Assembly (NCBI GenBank): GCA_963762605.1
Contig: CAVXLJ010000016.1
Location: 121,563-185,562 of the forward strand
Length of the DNA: 64,000 bases
Source of the DNA: CAVSRC01 sp963762605
Lineage (GTDB): Bacteria; Pseudomonadota; Alphaproteobacteria; Rhizobiales; Kaistiaceae
Direction of reading: 5' to 3'
Under the pieces are notes generated by a model. The model ran no database searches, was not told the origin of the DNA, and saw only the letters and a program-made list of their open reading frames with translations. Positions 25,923 to 34,587 of the stretch are shown here, in pieces; position 1 is the first letter of the stretch; every line of letters begins with the position of its first letter. Both the position numbers and the translations under genes were made by a program.

Positions 25923-25930
25923 GCGGCCGG
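25672..25930. repeat. Second cluster of palindromic repeats
   Basis: Two copies of a 23-base sequence lie in opposite orientation (25736-25758 and 25822-25844), each part of a longer CCCTC...GAGGGG element. One copy keeps an internal hairpin around GGACCGC/GCGGTCC (25804-25820), which the other lacks. The cluster ends in the second 46-base copy at 25882-25927. This is a typical dispersed intergenic repeat of the order, here lying within a reading frame. Confidence 0.85.
25882..25927. repeat. 46-base exact direct repeat, copy 2
   Basis: Exact match to 25112-25157, including the 8-base-arm hairpin at 25891-25910. It abuts the metallopeptidase remnant. Confidence 0.9.
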
Positions 25931-26025
25931 CTTCGCTTGCAGCGTCGGAGACCGCCGCGCATGTACTCGCGCACGAAGCTGGCCATATGATCATCCACGA
26001 CCATACCGCCAGAGCTTTTTTCTAA
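25882..26025 (+). pseudogene. C-terminal remnant of an HExxH (zinc metallopeptidase-like) protein
   Basis: The open frame from 25882 has no start codon of its own. After leaving the repeat it reads ETAAHVLAHEAGHMIIHD and ends ARAFF with TAA at 26023-26025. HEAGH is an HExxH zinc-protease motif, in a context like ImmA/IrrE-type peptidases. The stop overlaps the ATG of the next gene as TAATG, which points to a real former gene translationally coupled to it. Its N-terminal part is absent, apparently replaced by the repeat. Confidence 0.5.
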
Positions 26026-26354
26026 TGACAGACCGTTCTGACGTCATCAACGCGCTCAAGTCAATTCTCGCGAACACCTACGCGGTAAGCCGGGATATGA
26101 GCGACGACACGCGCTTGTATCATGACCTGGGTCTGCGGGGCGTCGATGCGGTTCGGTTTCTGGAAACCGTCTTTCGGGAGTTTCGGGTCGATCAATCAGG
26201 GTTCGAATTCAAAGAATACTTCAAAGGGGAACATTATAGTCCCGCCGATTTTTTTAGGTCGGTGACCGGCCGCGAAGACCGGAGCAAGAGACCGTTGACC
26301 TTGCGGCATCTTGCGGACGTCTGTGTGAAAGGTCATTGGTTTCCTCCCCGGTGA
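26025..26354 (+). CDS. DUF1493 family (acyl-carrier-like) protein
   Basis: A 109-residue protein matching DUF1493: DDTRLYHDLGLRGVDAVRFLETVFREFRVD, then FEFKEYFKGE. The family resembles acyl carrier proteins in fold, but a D-S-L phosphopantetheine site is not present; a glycine-valine-aspartate stands there. Members are small cytoplasmic proteins often found in mobile or immunity-type gene pairs, with no settled role. The start overlaps the upstream stop (TAATG). Base composition is AT-richer than the flanking core genes, supporting acquisition. Confidence 0.75.
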   Translation: MTDRSDVINALKSILANTYAVSRDMSDDTRLYHDLGLRGVDAVRFLETVFREFRVDQSGFEFKEYFKGEHYSPADFFRSVTGREDRSKRPLTLRHLADVCVKGHWFPPR

Positions 26355-26404
26355 AAGAGCGGCGCGCCGCGAGGCACCTTGTATATTTGGCTCAGGAGAC
26401 CTCC

Positions 26405-26998
26405 GTGCCGCAGACGACCCTCCCGATCCTTTCCTTCGCAAGCCAAAGCGACCTCGAGGCGCACATGTCTGCCGAGGGGCGCGAGTCACAAGGGTTCTGG
26501 ATCAGGCTTTCGAAGCAGGGAGCGCCCGCACGGACGGTGAGCAAGCAGGAGGTCATCGAGTCCGCCATCTGCTGCGGCTGGATCGATGGCCAGTTGAAGC
26601 CATCGGATGAGCACTATTACCTGGTCAGGATGACGCCACGCCGCCGGGGCAGTCGCTGGTCCGCCAAAAATTGCGCCACGGCCGAACGGCTCGCTGGGCA
26701 GGGCCGATTGAGGCCCGAAGGCTTGCGGGAAATCGACGAGGCGAAACGCGACGGTCGCTGGGCGGCGGCGTACCAGTCGCAAGCTAAGGCCGAGCCGCCG
26801 CCGGACTTCATGCAGGCCCTTGCCAAGAACAAGGCGGCCGCGAAATTCTTCGAGACCCTCGATCGCGCCAATCGCTTCTCCTTCATCTACCGGGTGAACG
26901 ACGCCAGGCGGCCCGAAACCCGTGCACGGCGCATCGCCGATTTCGTCGCAATGCTCGCCCGGGGAGAAACGCTCCACCCCAGGAAAGACAAGCCTTAG
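26405..26998 (+). CDS. YdeI/OmpD-associated family protein
   Basis: A 197-residue protein of the YdeI/bacteriocin-protection family: SFASQSDLEAHM, then GFWIRLSKQGAP, the family signature VIESAICCGWIDGQL, LVRMTPRRRGSRWSAKN and, at the end, RVNDARRPETRARRI. The GTG at 26405 is the best start, with AGGAGA about eight bases before it and the common PQTTLPILSF opening. Proteins of this family are cytoplasmic and have been linked to antimicrobial-peptide tolerance in a few species, but the mechanism is not known. Confidence 0.85.
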   Translation: MPQTTLPILSFASQSDLEAHMSAEGRESQGFWIRLSKQGAPARTVSKQEVIESAICCGWIDGQLKPSDEHYYLVRMTPRRRGSRWSAKNCATAERLAGQGRLRPEGLREIDEAKRDGRWAAAYQSQAKAEPPPDFMQALAKNKAAAKFFETLDRANRFSFIYRVNDARRPETRARRIADFVAMLARGETLHPRKDKP

Positions 26999-27109
26999 CC
27001 CGTCCGCGCCCTTCCCCCGTCACAAACCCCTCCCCTCGCTCGTCATACCGGCACGGGCACACGCGCCTGCCAACTGCCGCCAAGCGCGGCCGCGATCGAG
27101 GAGAATGAC

Positions 27110-27418
27110 ATGAGCAAGAAAGCGACGTTCGTCCGGCTCAGGGCGAAGCCCGGCAAGCGCGACGAGGTCCGTCGCGTGTGGGAGAAGTACGTGCGCGCCT
27201 ACGCCGAGGGCCACGCCGGCTTCCTCAGCGTCTATTACTGCCACGACGACGCCGATCCCGAAGGGGTCACGGTCGTCTCGGTCGCCGCCGACGAGGCGGC
27301 GGCGCAGGAATTCGGCAGGCAGCCGTGGGTCGCCGACTACCAGCGCGAAATGGCTGCCCTGCTCGCCGGCCCGCCGGAAGCCCACACGGCAACGCCCGTC
27401 TATGTGAAAGGCGCCTGA
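27110..27418 (+). CDS. Antibiotic biosynthesis monooxygenase (ABM) family protein
   Basis: A 102-residue single ABM domain, a ferredoxin-like dimeric barrel: an opening strand FVRLRAKPGKRDEVRRVWEK, a central GHAGFLSVYYCHD strand, and VAADEAAAQEFG. ABM proteins include heme-degrading and quinol oxygenases, but small stand-alone members like this cannot be assigned a substrate. A leader AGGAGA lies just before the ATG. Confidence 0.82.
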   Translation: MSKKATFVRLRAKPGKRDEVRRVWEKYVRAYAEGHAGFLSVYYCHDDADPEGVTVVSVAADEAAAQEFGRQPWVADYQREMAALLAGPPEAHTATPVYVKGA

Positions 27419-27970
27419 GGCATTCTGCGAAAAGAAATCTATCCCCGCTGCCCAAACCGCCCCCATATTGGTTCGCATCCCCGCCCGCGAAGGGGCGCGC
27501 TCTAGAGGCGTCTTGCAGCGTGGGGCGGGGTGCGGTGGCCGCCGGTCTGCCTCGCAAGCGGAGCGGCGGAAGCCTGGTTACCCGCCAGCGGAGGGGCAAC
27601 TCTCCGCCGCGCTCGGCCCCCGAAGGGCAGTGCTAAAGGCAGGCGAGGGTCAGCCACGGTCGGACCGGTCCTGGAAACGGGTCACCGGGACCGTGGTGGT
27701 CTAGAGGTGAGGCCGTCCGCGAGGAGCCGCCTCGCCTTCGTCTCGGCCCAGGCGGGGCCGGTGCAAAAACCATCGCGGCGGGCGCTCGGTTGAGCGCCAC
27801 CAACGGACTACCCGACGCGGCACTCATCGAGCGCCCGCCACCCCCTCATGGTTGAGGCCGTGAGGATGCTTTTTGACTTCTTCATCACCCGGCGCTTCCG
27901 GCGCGCGGAAACGGAAAAGTGTGCCCGCCGCGCGCATGAAGGGTGGCGCCGGCGGGCGGGCGCCGGCGGC
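27419..27970. other. Unassigned intergenic region
   Basis: About 550 GC-rich bases between the convergent monooxygenase and cytochrome-like genes. The open frames on either strand are of low-complexity, arginine- and proline-rich type expected by chance at this GC content. I compared it with the core motifs of RNase P RNA, tmRNA and tRNA and found none. Confidence 0.35.
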
Positions 27971-28520
27971 CTAATCCGGCCGGGCCGTGCCCTCCCCGCC
28001 CTGCGCGCCGCCGAGAAGGGCGGCTAGCCAGTTCCTGCGGGTTCTTTCCGGCCGAACCGGCGATCGACTGCAGCGTCGCCGCCGGATCGCTGACCGTAAT
28101 GCCCATGCCGGAAAGCTTCGCCATCAGGCCATTGGCATCGGTCTTGGCCAGCGGCGCGAGGTCAGCGAGCGATGCGCTGGACACCGCCTGGCTGATGGCG
28201 ATCGCCGAGCGCAGGTTGGGCCGACCACCCTCGGCCGTCTGCGTGCCGAGCAGCACCGGATAGGAGAACCAGCCGCTGATGAGCGCCGTGACGACCAGCG
28301 CCCCATAGAAGGCCGGGCGTCTGAAATAGCCGAGGAACTGGCGCCAGTTGCGCACGATGTGAAAGAGCCCGGCCGCGATCATCAGGAAGCCGATCCAGAT
28401 GTGCAGGGCTTCGGTGGGCGGGGTGCGGATGTGGGCGAACAGAAGGACGCCCGTCACCGCGGTGATGACGAACGAAGCGAAGATGAAGGTCGAGCCCCAC
28501 CGGTAGACGAACTGGCGCAT
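27971..28520 (-). CDS. Cytochrome b-like membrane protein (DUF4405), single-base frameshift
   Basis: A protein of about 182 residues once one extra base near 28028 is removed. It begins MRQFVYRWGSTFIF and has transmembrane segments near residues 10-30, 42-62 and 85-105, with candidate heme histidines in LLFAHIRT, ALHIWIGF and LFHIVRNW. Residues 120-175 form a periplasmic or cytoplasmic helical tail. As given, the frame passes QELAS and then turns into an arginine-rich run. Removing one C at 28028 continues QELLAALLGGAQGGEGTARPD and stops at 27971. No partner electron carrier lies beside it. Confidence 0.7.
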
Positions 28521-28658
28521 CGGGTTGATATCCAGGAAACGGCGTTGCGTGGTGCCGCGCGATAGGGCGGACACCAGCACCACGCGCCGGACACCCGGTC
28601 CCGACGGTGGTGAGACGGGTTGCCGCATCTGCAGCACGCTGCCGGAGACCAGGCCGGT

Positions 28659-28985
28659 TCATTTCACGGCTGAGAAGGCCGTCGGCTTGAGGAACCGGTT
28701 GGAGACATTTTCCACGATCTGGCCGTCCGCCTCGCTCGCGTCCTTGGCGGCAATCCAGTCTGGGTCGCCGACGAAGGCGGCCCACTTCGCCTCGCGCTCG
28801 GCCATCGACTCCCAGGCGAGCAGATAGGTCAGGTCGCGGTTCGATTCACCAACCGCCGTCGTCCAGAAGCCGGCCTGACGGATGCCGTGCTTGTCCCAGA
28901 TCCTCAGCGTCGCCGTTTCGAAGCGTCTGAGCAATGCCGGCAGCCGGCCGGGCAGGCAGCGATAGATGCGCAGTTCGTAGATCAT
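28659..28985 (-). CDS. NIPSNAP family protein
   Basis: A 108-residue NIPSNAP-type dimeric alpha-beta barrel protein. It opens MIYELRIYRCLPGRLPALLRRFE, then has GFWTTAVGESNRDLTYLLAWESMAEREAKWAAF, the family signature for strands three and four, and ends near the C-terminal hydrophobic pair. Such proteins are small cytoplasmic proteins of uncertain role. The ATG at 28985 begins the conserved strand. It lies immediately downstream of pyrG on the same strand, 29 bases after its stop. Confidence 0.85.
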   Translation of the reverse strand: MIYELRIYRCLPGRLPALLRRFETATLRIWDKHGIRQAGFWTTAVGESNRDLTYLLAWESMAEREAKWAAFVGDPDWIAAKDASEADGQIVENVSNRFLKPTAFSAVK

Positions 28986-29014
28986 GGCAGTCGTTTCCGT
29001 CGCGCAGCGGCGTC

Positions 29015-30646
29015 TCACACCAGCCGGCTCTGCTCCACCGCCGCCGCGATGAACGAGGCGAAGAGCGGGTGCGGCTTCAGCGGCTGCGACTTCAGCTCGG
29101 GGTGATACTGCACGCCGACGAACCAGGGGTGCCCCTCCAGTTCCACCGTCTCGGGCAGCACGCCGTCCGGCGATAGGCCGGCAAAGCGCAGCCCGTGGCT
29201 CTCCAGCCGGTCGCGATAGTTGATGTTGATCTCGTAGCGGTGGCGGTGACGCTCGGAAATCTCGCTGACGCCGCCATAGATGCGGCTGATCAGGCTGCCG
29301 CGTGTGAGGATCGCCGGATAGGCGCCGAGCCGCATGGTGCCGCCGAGGTCGCCGTCAGCGGCGCGTTTCTCAAGCTGGTTGCCCTTGAGCCATTCGGTCA
29401 TCAGGCCGACCACCGGCTCCGATGTCGGACCGAACTCGGTCGACGACGCCTTCTCGATGCCGAGCAGATTACGCGCCGCCTCGACCACCGCCATCTGCAT
29501 GCCAAAGCAGATGCCGAAATAGGGCACGCCGCGCAGCCTGGCGAAATTGGCGGCGGCAATCTTGCCCTCCGAGCCGCGCTCGCCGAAGCCGCCGGGCACC
29601 AGGATGCCGTTGACGCCCTCCAGCCACGGCGCCGGGTCCTGCTTCTCGAAGACCTCCGACTCGATCCACTGGATGTCGACGTCGACCTTGTTGGCGACGC
29701 CGCCGTGCCGCAGCGCCTCGGTCAGCGACTTGTAGGCGTCCTTGAGGCCGGTGTACTTGCCGACCACGGCGATCGACACCTTGCCTTCCGGGTTGCGGAT
29801 GGTGTCGGCCAGTATGTGCCACGGCTCCAGGTTGGGGCCCGGCGGCGCCTCAATGCCAAAGGCCGCCAGCACCTCGTCGTCGAAATGCTCGGCGTGATAG
29901 GCCACCGGCGCGTCGTAGATGTGCGCCAGGTCGAGCGCCTGGATGACGGCGCTCTCGCGCACATTGCAGAACAGCGACAGCTTGCGCCGCTCTTCCTTGG
30001 GGATCGGCCGGTCGGCGCGCACCAAGAGGATGTGCGGCTGGATGCCGATCTGCCTGAGCGCCGAGACCGAGTGCTGGGTCGGCTTGGTTTTCAACTCGCC
30101 CGCCGTGGCGATCCACGGCATCAGCGTCAGGTGGATGAACACGGCGTGGTTACGCGGCAGATCATTGCCGAGCTGGCGGATCGCCTCGAAGAACGGCAGG
30201 CCCTCGATGTCGCCCACCGTGCCGCCGATCTCGCACAGAACGAAATCGACGTCCTCGTTGCCCGCCAGGATGAACGACTTGATCGCGTCGGTGACATGCG
30301 GGATCACCTGTACGGTGCCGCCGAGATAGTCGCCGTGTCGCTCCTTGGTGATGATCTCCTGATAGATGCGGCCGGTGGTGACGTTGTCCATCTTGGTCGC
30401 CGGCCGCCCGGTGAAGCGCTCGTAATGGCCGAGGTCGAGGTCGGTCTCGGCGCCGTCGTCGGTAACGTACACCTCGCCGTGCTGGTACGGGCTCATGGTG
30501 CCCGGGTCGACGTTGAGATAGGGGTCGAGCTTGCGCAGGCGGACCTTGTAGCCGCGCGCCTGCAGCAGCGCACCGAGCGCCGCTGAAGCGATGCCTTTTC
30601 CCAAGGAGGAAACCACGCCGCCGGTGATGAATACGTACCGCGCCAT
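29015..30646 (-). CDS. pyrG: CTP synthase
   Basis: A 543-residue cytoplasmic enzyme that makes CTP from UTP, ATP and glutamine. The synthetase domain (about 1-270) starts FITGGVVSSLGKGIASA with the P-loop-like lysines and has DPYLNVDPGTMSPYQHGEVYV. The C-terminal glutamine amidotransferase domain has VPGGFGERG and the nucleophile in YFGICFGMQ (C380), with H and E in YHPELKS. Length is normal. It is the third gene of a minus-strand run tpiA-secG-pyrG, an arrangement common in Hyphomicrobiales. Confidence 0.98.
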   Translation of the reverse strand: MARYVFITGGVVSSLGKGIASAALGALLQARGYKVRLRKLDPYLNVDPGTMSPYQHGEVYVTDDGAETDLDLGHYERFTGRPATKMDNVTTGRIYQEIITKERHGDYLGGTVQVIPHVTDAIKSFILAGNEDVDFVLCEIGGTVGDIEGLPFFEAIRQLGNDLPRNHAVFIHLTLMPWIATAGELKTKPTQHSVSALRQIGIQPHILLVRADRPIPKEERRKLSLFCNVRESAVIQALDLAHIYDAPVAYHAEHFDDEVLAAFGIEAPPGPNLEPWHILADTIRNPEGKVSIAVVGKYTGLKDAYKSLTEALRHGGVANKVDVDIQWIESEVFEKQDPAPWLEGVNGILVPGGFGERGSEGKIAAANFARLRGVPYFGICFGMQMAVVEAARNLLGIEKASSTEFGPTSEPVVGLMTEWLKGNQLEKRAADGDLGGTMRLGAYPAILTRGSLISRIYGGVSEISERHRHRYEININYRDRLESHGLRFAGLSPDGVLPETVELEGHPWFVGVQYHPELKSQPLKPHPLFASFIAAAVEQSRLV

Positions 30647-30772
30647 GGGCCCCGATCCTATCCCCTACCCGCCTGATTCGCGGAGTCGAATTCGTCCATG
30701 CGCCAAACAAAATGAAGGCGCCCCCGGCGGGTGATGGATCGCGCCGGGGAGCGTTGTCTGTTGGTCATGTGG

Positions 30773-31285
30773 CTACGGCGACTTGGGCGCCTGAGACCCG
30801 GCGGGGGCCGATGGCGTGCCACCAGCCGCCGGCTGTGCGCCTGCCGGCGCCGACGGCGAAGTGGCCGGAGCCACCGGTGCGCTCGTATCGGGCACCACGC
30901 TCTTCGGCGTCACGGTCGACGGCGGGCCGCTGGTGTAGCGGTTAAGCTGGTCCAGGATGCCGGAATTTCCGGTTCCCGTGGCCGGCGCCCCCGCGGTCCC
31001 GGGTGCCGGGACCGTCGGCGCGGTCTGAGCGGCCGGCGCGGTATCCAGCACCGAGGTCGGTGGCGCGTTCAGACGGTTGAGGACCGTCATCGCCATCGAG
31101 GTGATGAAGAAGATTGCTGCCAGGATGGTGGTTGCGCGGGTCAGCACGTTGCCCTGGCCGCGCATGGTCATGAACTGGTCGCCGCCGCCCATGCCAAGGG
31201 CGCCGCCTTCCGAGCGCTGCAGCAGCACGACCGCCACGAGCGCCACGATCACCATCAGGTGAATGACGATGATAACTGTTTGCAT
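30773..31285 (-). CDS. secG: Preprotein translocase subunit SecG
   Basis: A 170-residue inner-membrane protein. Residues 1-75 are SecG proper: a first membrane helix (TVIIVIHLMVIVALVAVVLLQ), the conserved GGALGMGGGDQFM loop followed by TRATTILAAIFFITSMAM. The rest is a long alanine-, proline- and threonine-rich tail, as in other alphaproteobacteria. SecG aids SecY and SecE in protein export. It lies between tpiA and pyrG on the same strand. Confidence 0.94.
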   Translation of the reverse strand: MQTVIIVIHLMVIVALVAVVLLQRSEGGALGMGGGDQFMTMRGQGNVLTRATTILAAIFFITSMAMTVLNRLNAPPTSVLDTAPAAQTAPTVPAPGTAGAPATGTGNSGILDQLNRYTSGPPSTVTPKSVVPDTSAPVAPATSPSAPAGAQPAAGGTPSAPAGSQAPKSP

Positions 31286-31326
31286 CAGCCTGTCCGAATT
31301 CGGGGTTGCGCGCCTTTTACACGATC

Positions 31327-31359
31327 AAGCCGGGCGGCACCAGTGCCACCGCCCGGCTT
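31327..31359 (-). terminator. Strong hairpin between tpiA and secG
   Basis: Arms AAGCCGGGCGG and CCGCCCGGCTT (31327-31337, 31349-31359) with an inner GGCAC/GTGCC step form a stable hairpin in the tpiA-secG gap. No T tract follows on the minus strand, so it may be a processing or attenuating hairpin rather than a terminator. Confidence 0.45.
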
Positions 31360-31366
31360 ATATCCG

Positions 31367-32116
31367 TCACCCGCACGCAGCCACAATGGTGAGGAAATCC
31401 GCGGCTTTGAGGCTGGCGCCACCGACCAGCGCGCCATCGACGCCGGCAAGGCCCATGATGGTTTCCGCATTGTCCGGCTTGACCGAGCCGCCATAGAGGA
31501 TGCGGATCGCATCGGCTTTCTCCTGTCCAAGGCGCCCCGCCAGTTCAGCCCTTATATGGGTATGTGCCGCAACGATGTCGTCATTTGATGGCGTCAGCCC
31601 CGTGCCGATCGCCCAGACCGGCTCATAGGCAATCACCAGGCGGTCGGCGGTGGCGCCGTCCGGCACCGAGCCCGCCACCTGCCGGCTGAGCACTGTTTCG
31701 GTCTCTCCGGCGCGGCGCTCCGCCTCCGTTTCGCCGATGCACAGGATCGCCAGCAGCCCCGCCCGCCAGGCCGCCTCCGCCTTGGCGCGCACTTGCTCGT
31801 CGGTCTCGCCGTGGTCGGTGCGCCGCTCCGAATGGCCGACAATGACCATCCGGCCGCCGGCGTCGGCGATCATTTCGGCGGCGATATCGCCGGTATGAGC
31901 CCCCTTCGGCGCGGCATGGCAGTCCTGGCCACCAATCGCCACGACCGTCCCCGCCGCTGCCGCGGCTGCCGCGGAAATCAGCGTCGCCGGCGGGCAGATC
32001 GCCACATCGCAAGCCGCTCCGGCGGCGCCGGCTGCGATTGCCCGCAATTCGGCCAGGCTCGCGAGGGTGCCGTTCATCTTCCAGTTGCCGGCTGCGAGTT
32101 TTGTGCGTCCAGACAT
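31367..32116 (-). CDS. tpiA: Triosephosphate isomerase
   Basis: A 249-residue glycolytic enzyme that interconverts dihydroxyacetone phosphate and glyceraldehyde 3-phosphate. The catalytic residues are visible: K13 in AAGNWKMNG, H95 in VGHSERR, and E165 in AYEPVWAIGTG. The phosphate-binding YGGSVKPDNA follows near the end. The ATG at 32116 matches the family start; the frame upstream is not conserved. It heads the tpiA-secG-pyrG run and is divergent from a CBS-domain gene. Confidence 0.97.
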   Translation of the reverse strand: MSGRTKLAAGNWKMNGTLASLAELRAIAAGAAGAACDVAICPPATLISAAAAAAAGTVVAIGGQDCHAAPKGAHTGDIAAEMIADAGGRMVIVGHSERRTDHGETDEQVRAKAEAAWRAGLLAILCIGETEAERRAGETETVLSRQVAGSVPDGATADRLVIAYEPVWAIGTGLTPSNDDIVAAHTHIRAELAGRLGQEKADAIRILYGGSVKPDNAETIMGLAGVDGALVGGASLKAADFLTIVAACG

Positions 32117-32286
32117 GCTTCTGCTAGCTCCTCTTGAATCCAAGTCAGCCCTACCCGAAATCCTATCCAGAAGCACCGTATGGCCAGTTTTTGAACATCG
32201 CCGTATTGCGCGAGATCAAGGCAGCGCTGTGGTCCCGGCGGTACCCGACCCCGGGTTGGTGATAGTCAGGCTCAGGAACGGAAAAC

Positions 32287-33321
32287 ATGATTGCTCGCGA
32301 CCTGATGAACGGCGACGTCGTGACCGTTGCGCCGAATACGTCCATTCGCGACGTCGCCCGAACCCTCCTCGTGCACCGCATGAGCGCCGTGCCGGTGGTC
32401 GACGAATCCGGCACCCTGGTCGGCATCGTCAGCGAAGGCGACCTCGTCGGGCGCAAGCGGACGGAGCGCGAAACCAAGAGCGAATGGTGGCTGCTGCGCC
32501 TCGCCGAAGGCGAGTCACTCAACACCGAGTTCATGCAACACCTGCAGGAACCGATCGCCGTCGCCCGTGAGGTGATGTCGAGCCCGGTGCTGACCATCAG
32601 CGAAGAGACCCGTGCCGACGAGATCGCCAGCATCATGGCGGAGCACAGGGTCAAGCGGCTGCCGGTCATGCGCGACGGCAGGATCGTCGGCATCGTCCGT
32701 CGCGCCGATCTGCTGCGCTCGCTCGGCGGCGGCGAATTCGAGCCGGTGCCCATGCCGCCCGCGCCGAACCAGAAGCCCTCGTTACCCTGGCAATTCGGTG
32801 GCAAGGAACCAAAGAGCAACGGCAAGGCGGATGGCGCTGGTGCCGATTCGAGGGCGAACGCCTACGCCCTGGCGCACGACGCCCGCCCGGACGGCGAATT
32901 GTCGGTCGGCGATTTCCGCCATCTCGTCGGCCACTTCAAGGAGGAGCTGGACGCCCAGCGCAGCCGCGAGCGCCAATTGGCGGCCGAGATACACAAGCGT
33001 GACGTCCACCGTTTGATCGACACGCACATCTCGGAAAGGGAGTGGAACAAGCTCGTCCACAATGCCCGCGAGGCGGCAGAGCACGGGCAGACCGAATACC
33101 TCCTTCTGCGCTTTCCCCATCAGTTGTGCAGCGACGGCGGACGGGCGGTGAACGCGCCCGACCCGGAATGGCCGCGCACGCTGCGCGGCGAGGCCGCCGA
33201 GATGTATCTGCGCTGGGAGCGCGAGCTCAGGCCGCGCGGCTTCCATCTGGCAGCGCGCGTGGTTGATTTTCCCGATGGCATGCCCGGGGACATCGGCCTC
33301 TTCCTTGTTTGGGGCGAGTAG
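32287..33321 (+). CDS. Tandem CBS-domain protein with uncharacterised C-terminal domain
   Basis: A 344-residue protein. Two CBS motifs form a Bateman module: residues 1-57 (MIARDLMNGDVVTVAP...VGIVSEGDLVG) and about 97-150 (VMSSPVLTISEETRADE...IVGIVRRADLL), which typically bind adenosine nucleotides. After a 40-residue linker, residues about 205-344 form a distinct alpha/beta domain (DVHRLIDTHISEREWNKLVHNARE, TEYLLLRFPHQLCSDGGRAVN, EMYLRWERELRPRGF, ending GLFLVWGE). I do not recognise this domain; it is not the BON domain usual in this position. Probably a cytoplasmic nucleotide-sensing regulator. Confidence 0.8.
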   Translation: MIARDLMNGDVVTVAPNTSIRDVARTLLVHRMSAVPVVDESGTLVGIVSEGDLVGRKRTERETKSEWWLLRLAEGESLNTEFMQHLQEPIAVAREVMSSPVLTISEETRADEIASIMAEHRVKRLPVMRDGRIVGIVRRADLLRSLGGGEFEPVPMPPAPNQKPSLPWQFGGKEPKSNGKADGAGADSRANAYALAHDARPDGELSVGDFRHLVGHFKEELDAQRSRERQLAAEIHKRDVHRLIDTHISEREWNKLVHNAREAAEHGQTEYLLLRFPHQLCSDGGRAVNAPDPEWPRTLRGEAAEMYLRWERELRPRGFHLAARVVDFPDGMPGDIGLFLVWGE

Positions 33322-33434
33322 GGCGCAGACAGGCGCGCCGGCTGTAATCATGCGACAGTCGGCGCGCTTGGCGCGCCGGCCGCTTGAGGCCATGTTAGCG
33401 CCTCTCCCACCTTTGTCCCGAACCCGGAAATCCC

Positions 33435-34541
33435 ATGACATCAGCGCTTTTCTCGCCGCTCACCGTTGGCGGCATGACCGTGCCCAACCGCATCGCGGTC
33501 GCGCCCATGTGCCAGTATTCCGCCGACGACGGTTCGGCGACTGACTGGCACCTGCAGCACTGGATGACGCTGGCCATGTCGGGCGCCGGCATGATCACCA
33601 TCGAGGCGACGGGGGTGGAGCGCCACGGCCGCATCACCCACGGCTGTCTCGGCCTCTATTCGGATCACAACGAAGCGGCGGCCGAGCGCGCACTTGCCGC
33701 GGCGCGCCGCGTGGCGCCGGCAGGCACCCGCTTCGGCATCCAGCTCGGCCATGCCGGCCGCAAGGCCTCCACCCAGCGTCCCTGGCAGGGTGGCGGGCCG
33801 CTGCGTGCCGAGGAGGACGCCTGGCAGACCGTGGCCCCCTCGGCCATCCCCTTTGCGCCCGGTTGGCATGTGCCCGAGGCGCTCGACGAGAACGGCATCC
33901 AGCGCCTCATCAGCGCCTGGGCCAATGCGGCCGAGCGGGCGGTGCGCGCCGGCTTCGACTTCATCGAGGTGCACGGCGCCCATGGCTACCTGCTGCATGA
34001 GTTCCTGTCGCCGCTGTCCAACCAGCGCACCGATCACTGGGGCGGCGCGCTGGAGAACCGCATGCGCTTCATCGTGGCTGTCACCAAGGCCATTCGTGCC
34101 GTTGTCCCGGATTCCGTGACGGTCGGTGTGCGACTGTCGGCCAGCGACTGGACCGAAGGCGGATTCACCATCGACGAAGCCGTCGAGGTGTCGAAAGCAT
34201 TGAAGGATGTCGGTGCCGCCTATATCTGCGCGTCGAGCGGCGGCGGCGTTCACGACGCCAAGATCCCGCTGGCGCCGGGCTATCAGGTCCCCTTCGCGAC
34301 ACGCATCCGCAAGGAAGCCGGCATCGTTACCCGCGCCGTCGGCCTCATCGACGACCCGCATTTCGCCGAAGCGATCATCGCCGAGGGCAAGGCCGACCTG
34401 GTGGCGCTGGCGCGTGCCATGCTGGCCGATCCGCGCTGGCCGTGGCGTGCGGCGGTAGCGCTCGGACACCCCCTGCACGTGGCGCCGCAATTCGCCCGAT
34501 CGGCACCATTGGTCGAAAGGTGGATGAAGGCCAGCGATTGA
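33435..34541 (+). CDS. NADH:flavin oxidoreductase, old yellow enzyme family (YqjM-like)
   Basis: A 368-residue FMN-containing ene-reductase. The family signatures are present: NRIAVAPMCQYSADDG with the regulatory cysteine of the YqjM subgroup, FGIQLGHAGRKAS, the HGAHGYLLHEFLSPLSN substrate-histidine region followed by RTDHWGG, VRLSASDW, and the phosphate-binding DLVALARAMLADPRW. It reduces electrophilic C=C bonds using NAD(P)H. The gene stands alone on the plus strand between the CBS gene and ppiD. Confidence 0.93.
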   Translation: MTSALFSPLTVGGMTVPNRIAVAPMCQYSADDGSATDWHLQHWMTLAMSGAGMITIEATGVERHGRITHGCLGLYSDHNEAAAERALAAARRVAPAGTRFGIQLGHAGRKASTQRPWQGGGPLRAEEDAWQTVAPSAIPFAPGWHVPEALDENGIQRLISAWANAAERAVRAGFDFIEVHGAHGYLLHEFLSPLSNQRTDHWGGALENRMRFIVAVTKAIRAVVPDSVTVGVRLSASDWTEGGFTIDEAVEVSKALKDVGAAYICASSGGGVHDAKIPLAPGYQVPFATRIRKEAGIVTRAVGLIDDPHFAEAIIAEGKADLVALARAMLADPRWPWRAAVALGHPLHVAPQFARSAPLVERWMKASD

Positions 34542-34587
34542 CGACGATCACACGATTGCCGCAACCGTCTGTAATCCCGCGATTATT

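Noticed and set aside
27419..27970. Structured RNA such as RNase P RNA, tmRNA or tRNA
   Set aside because: None of the conserved core blocks or an acceptor/T-arm pair could be found; a TTCG-containing stretch near 27471 lacks the conserved T-loop adenine and stem.
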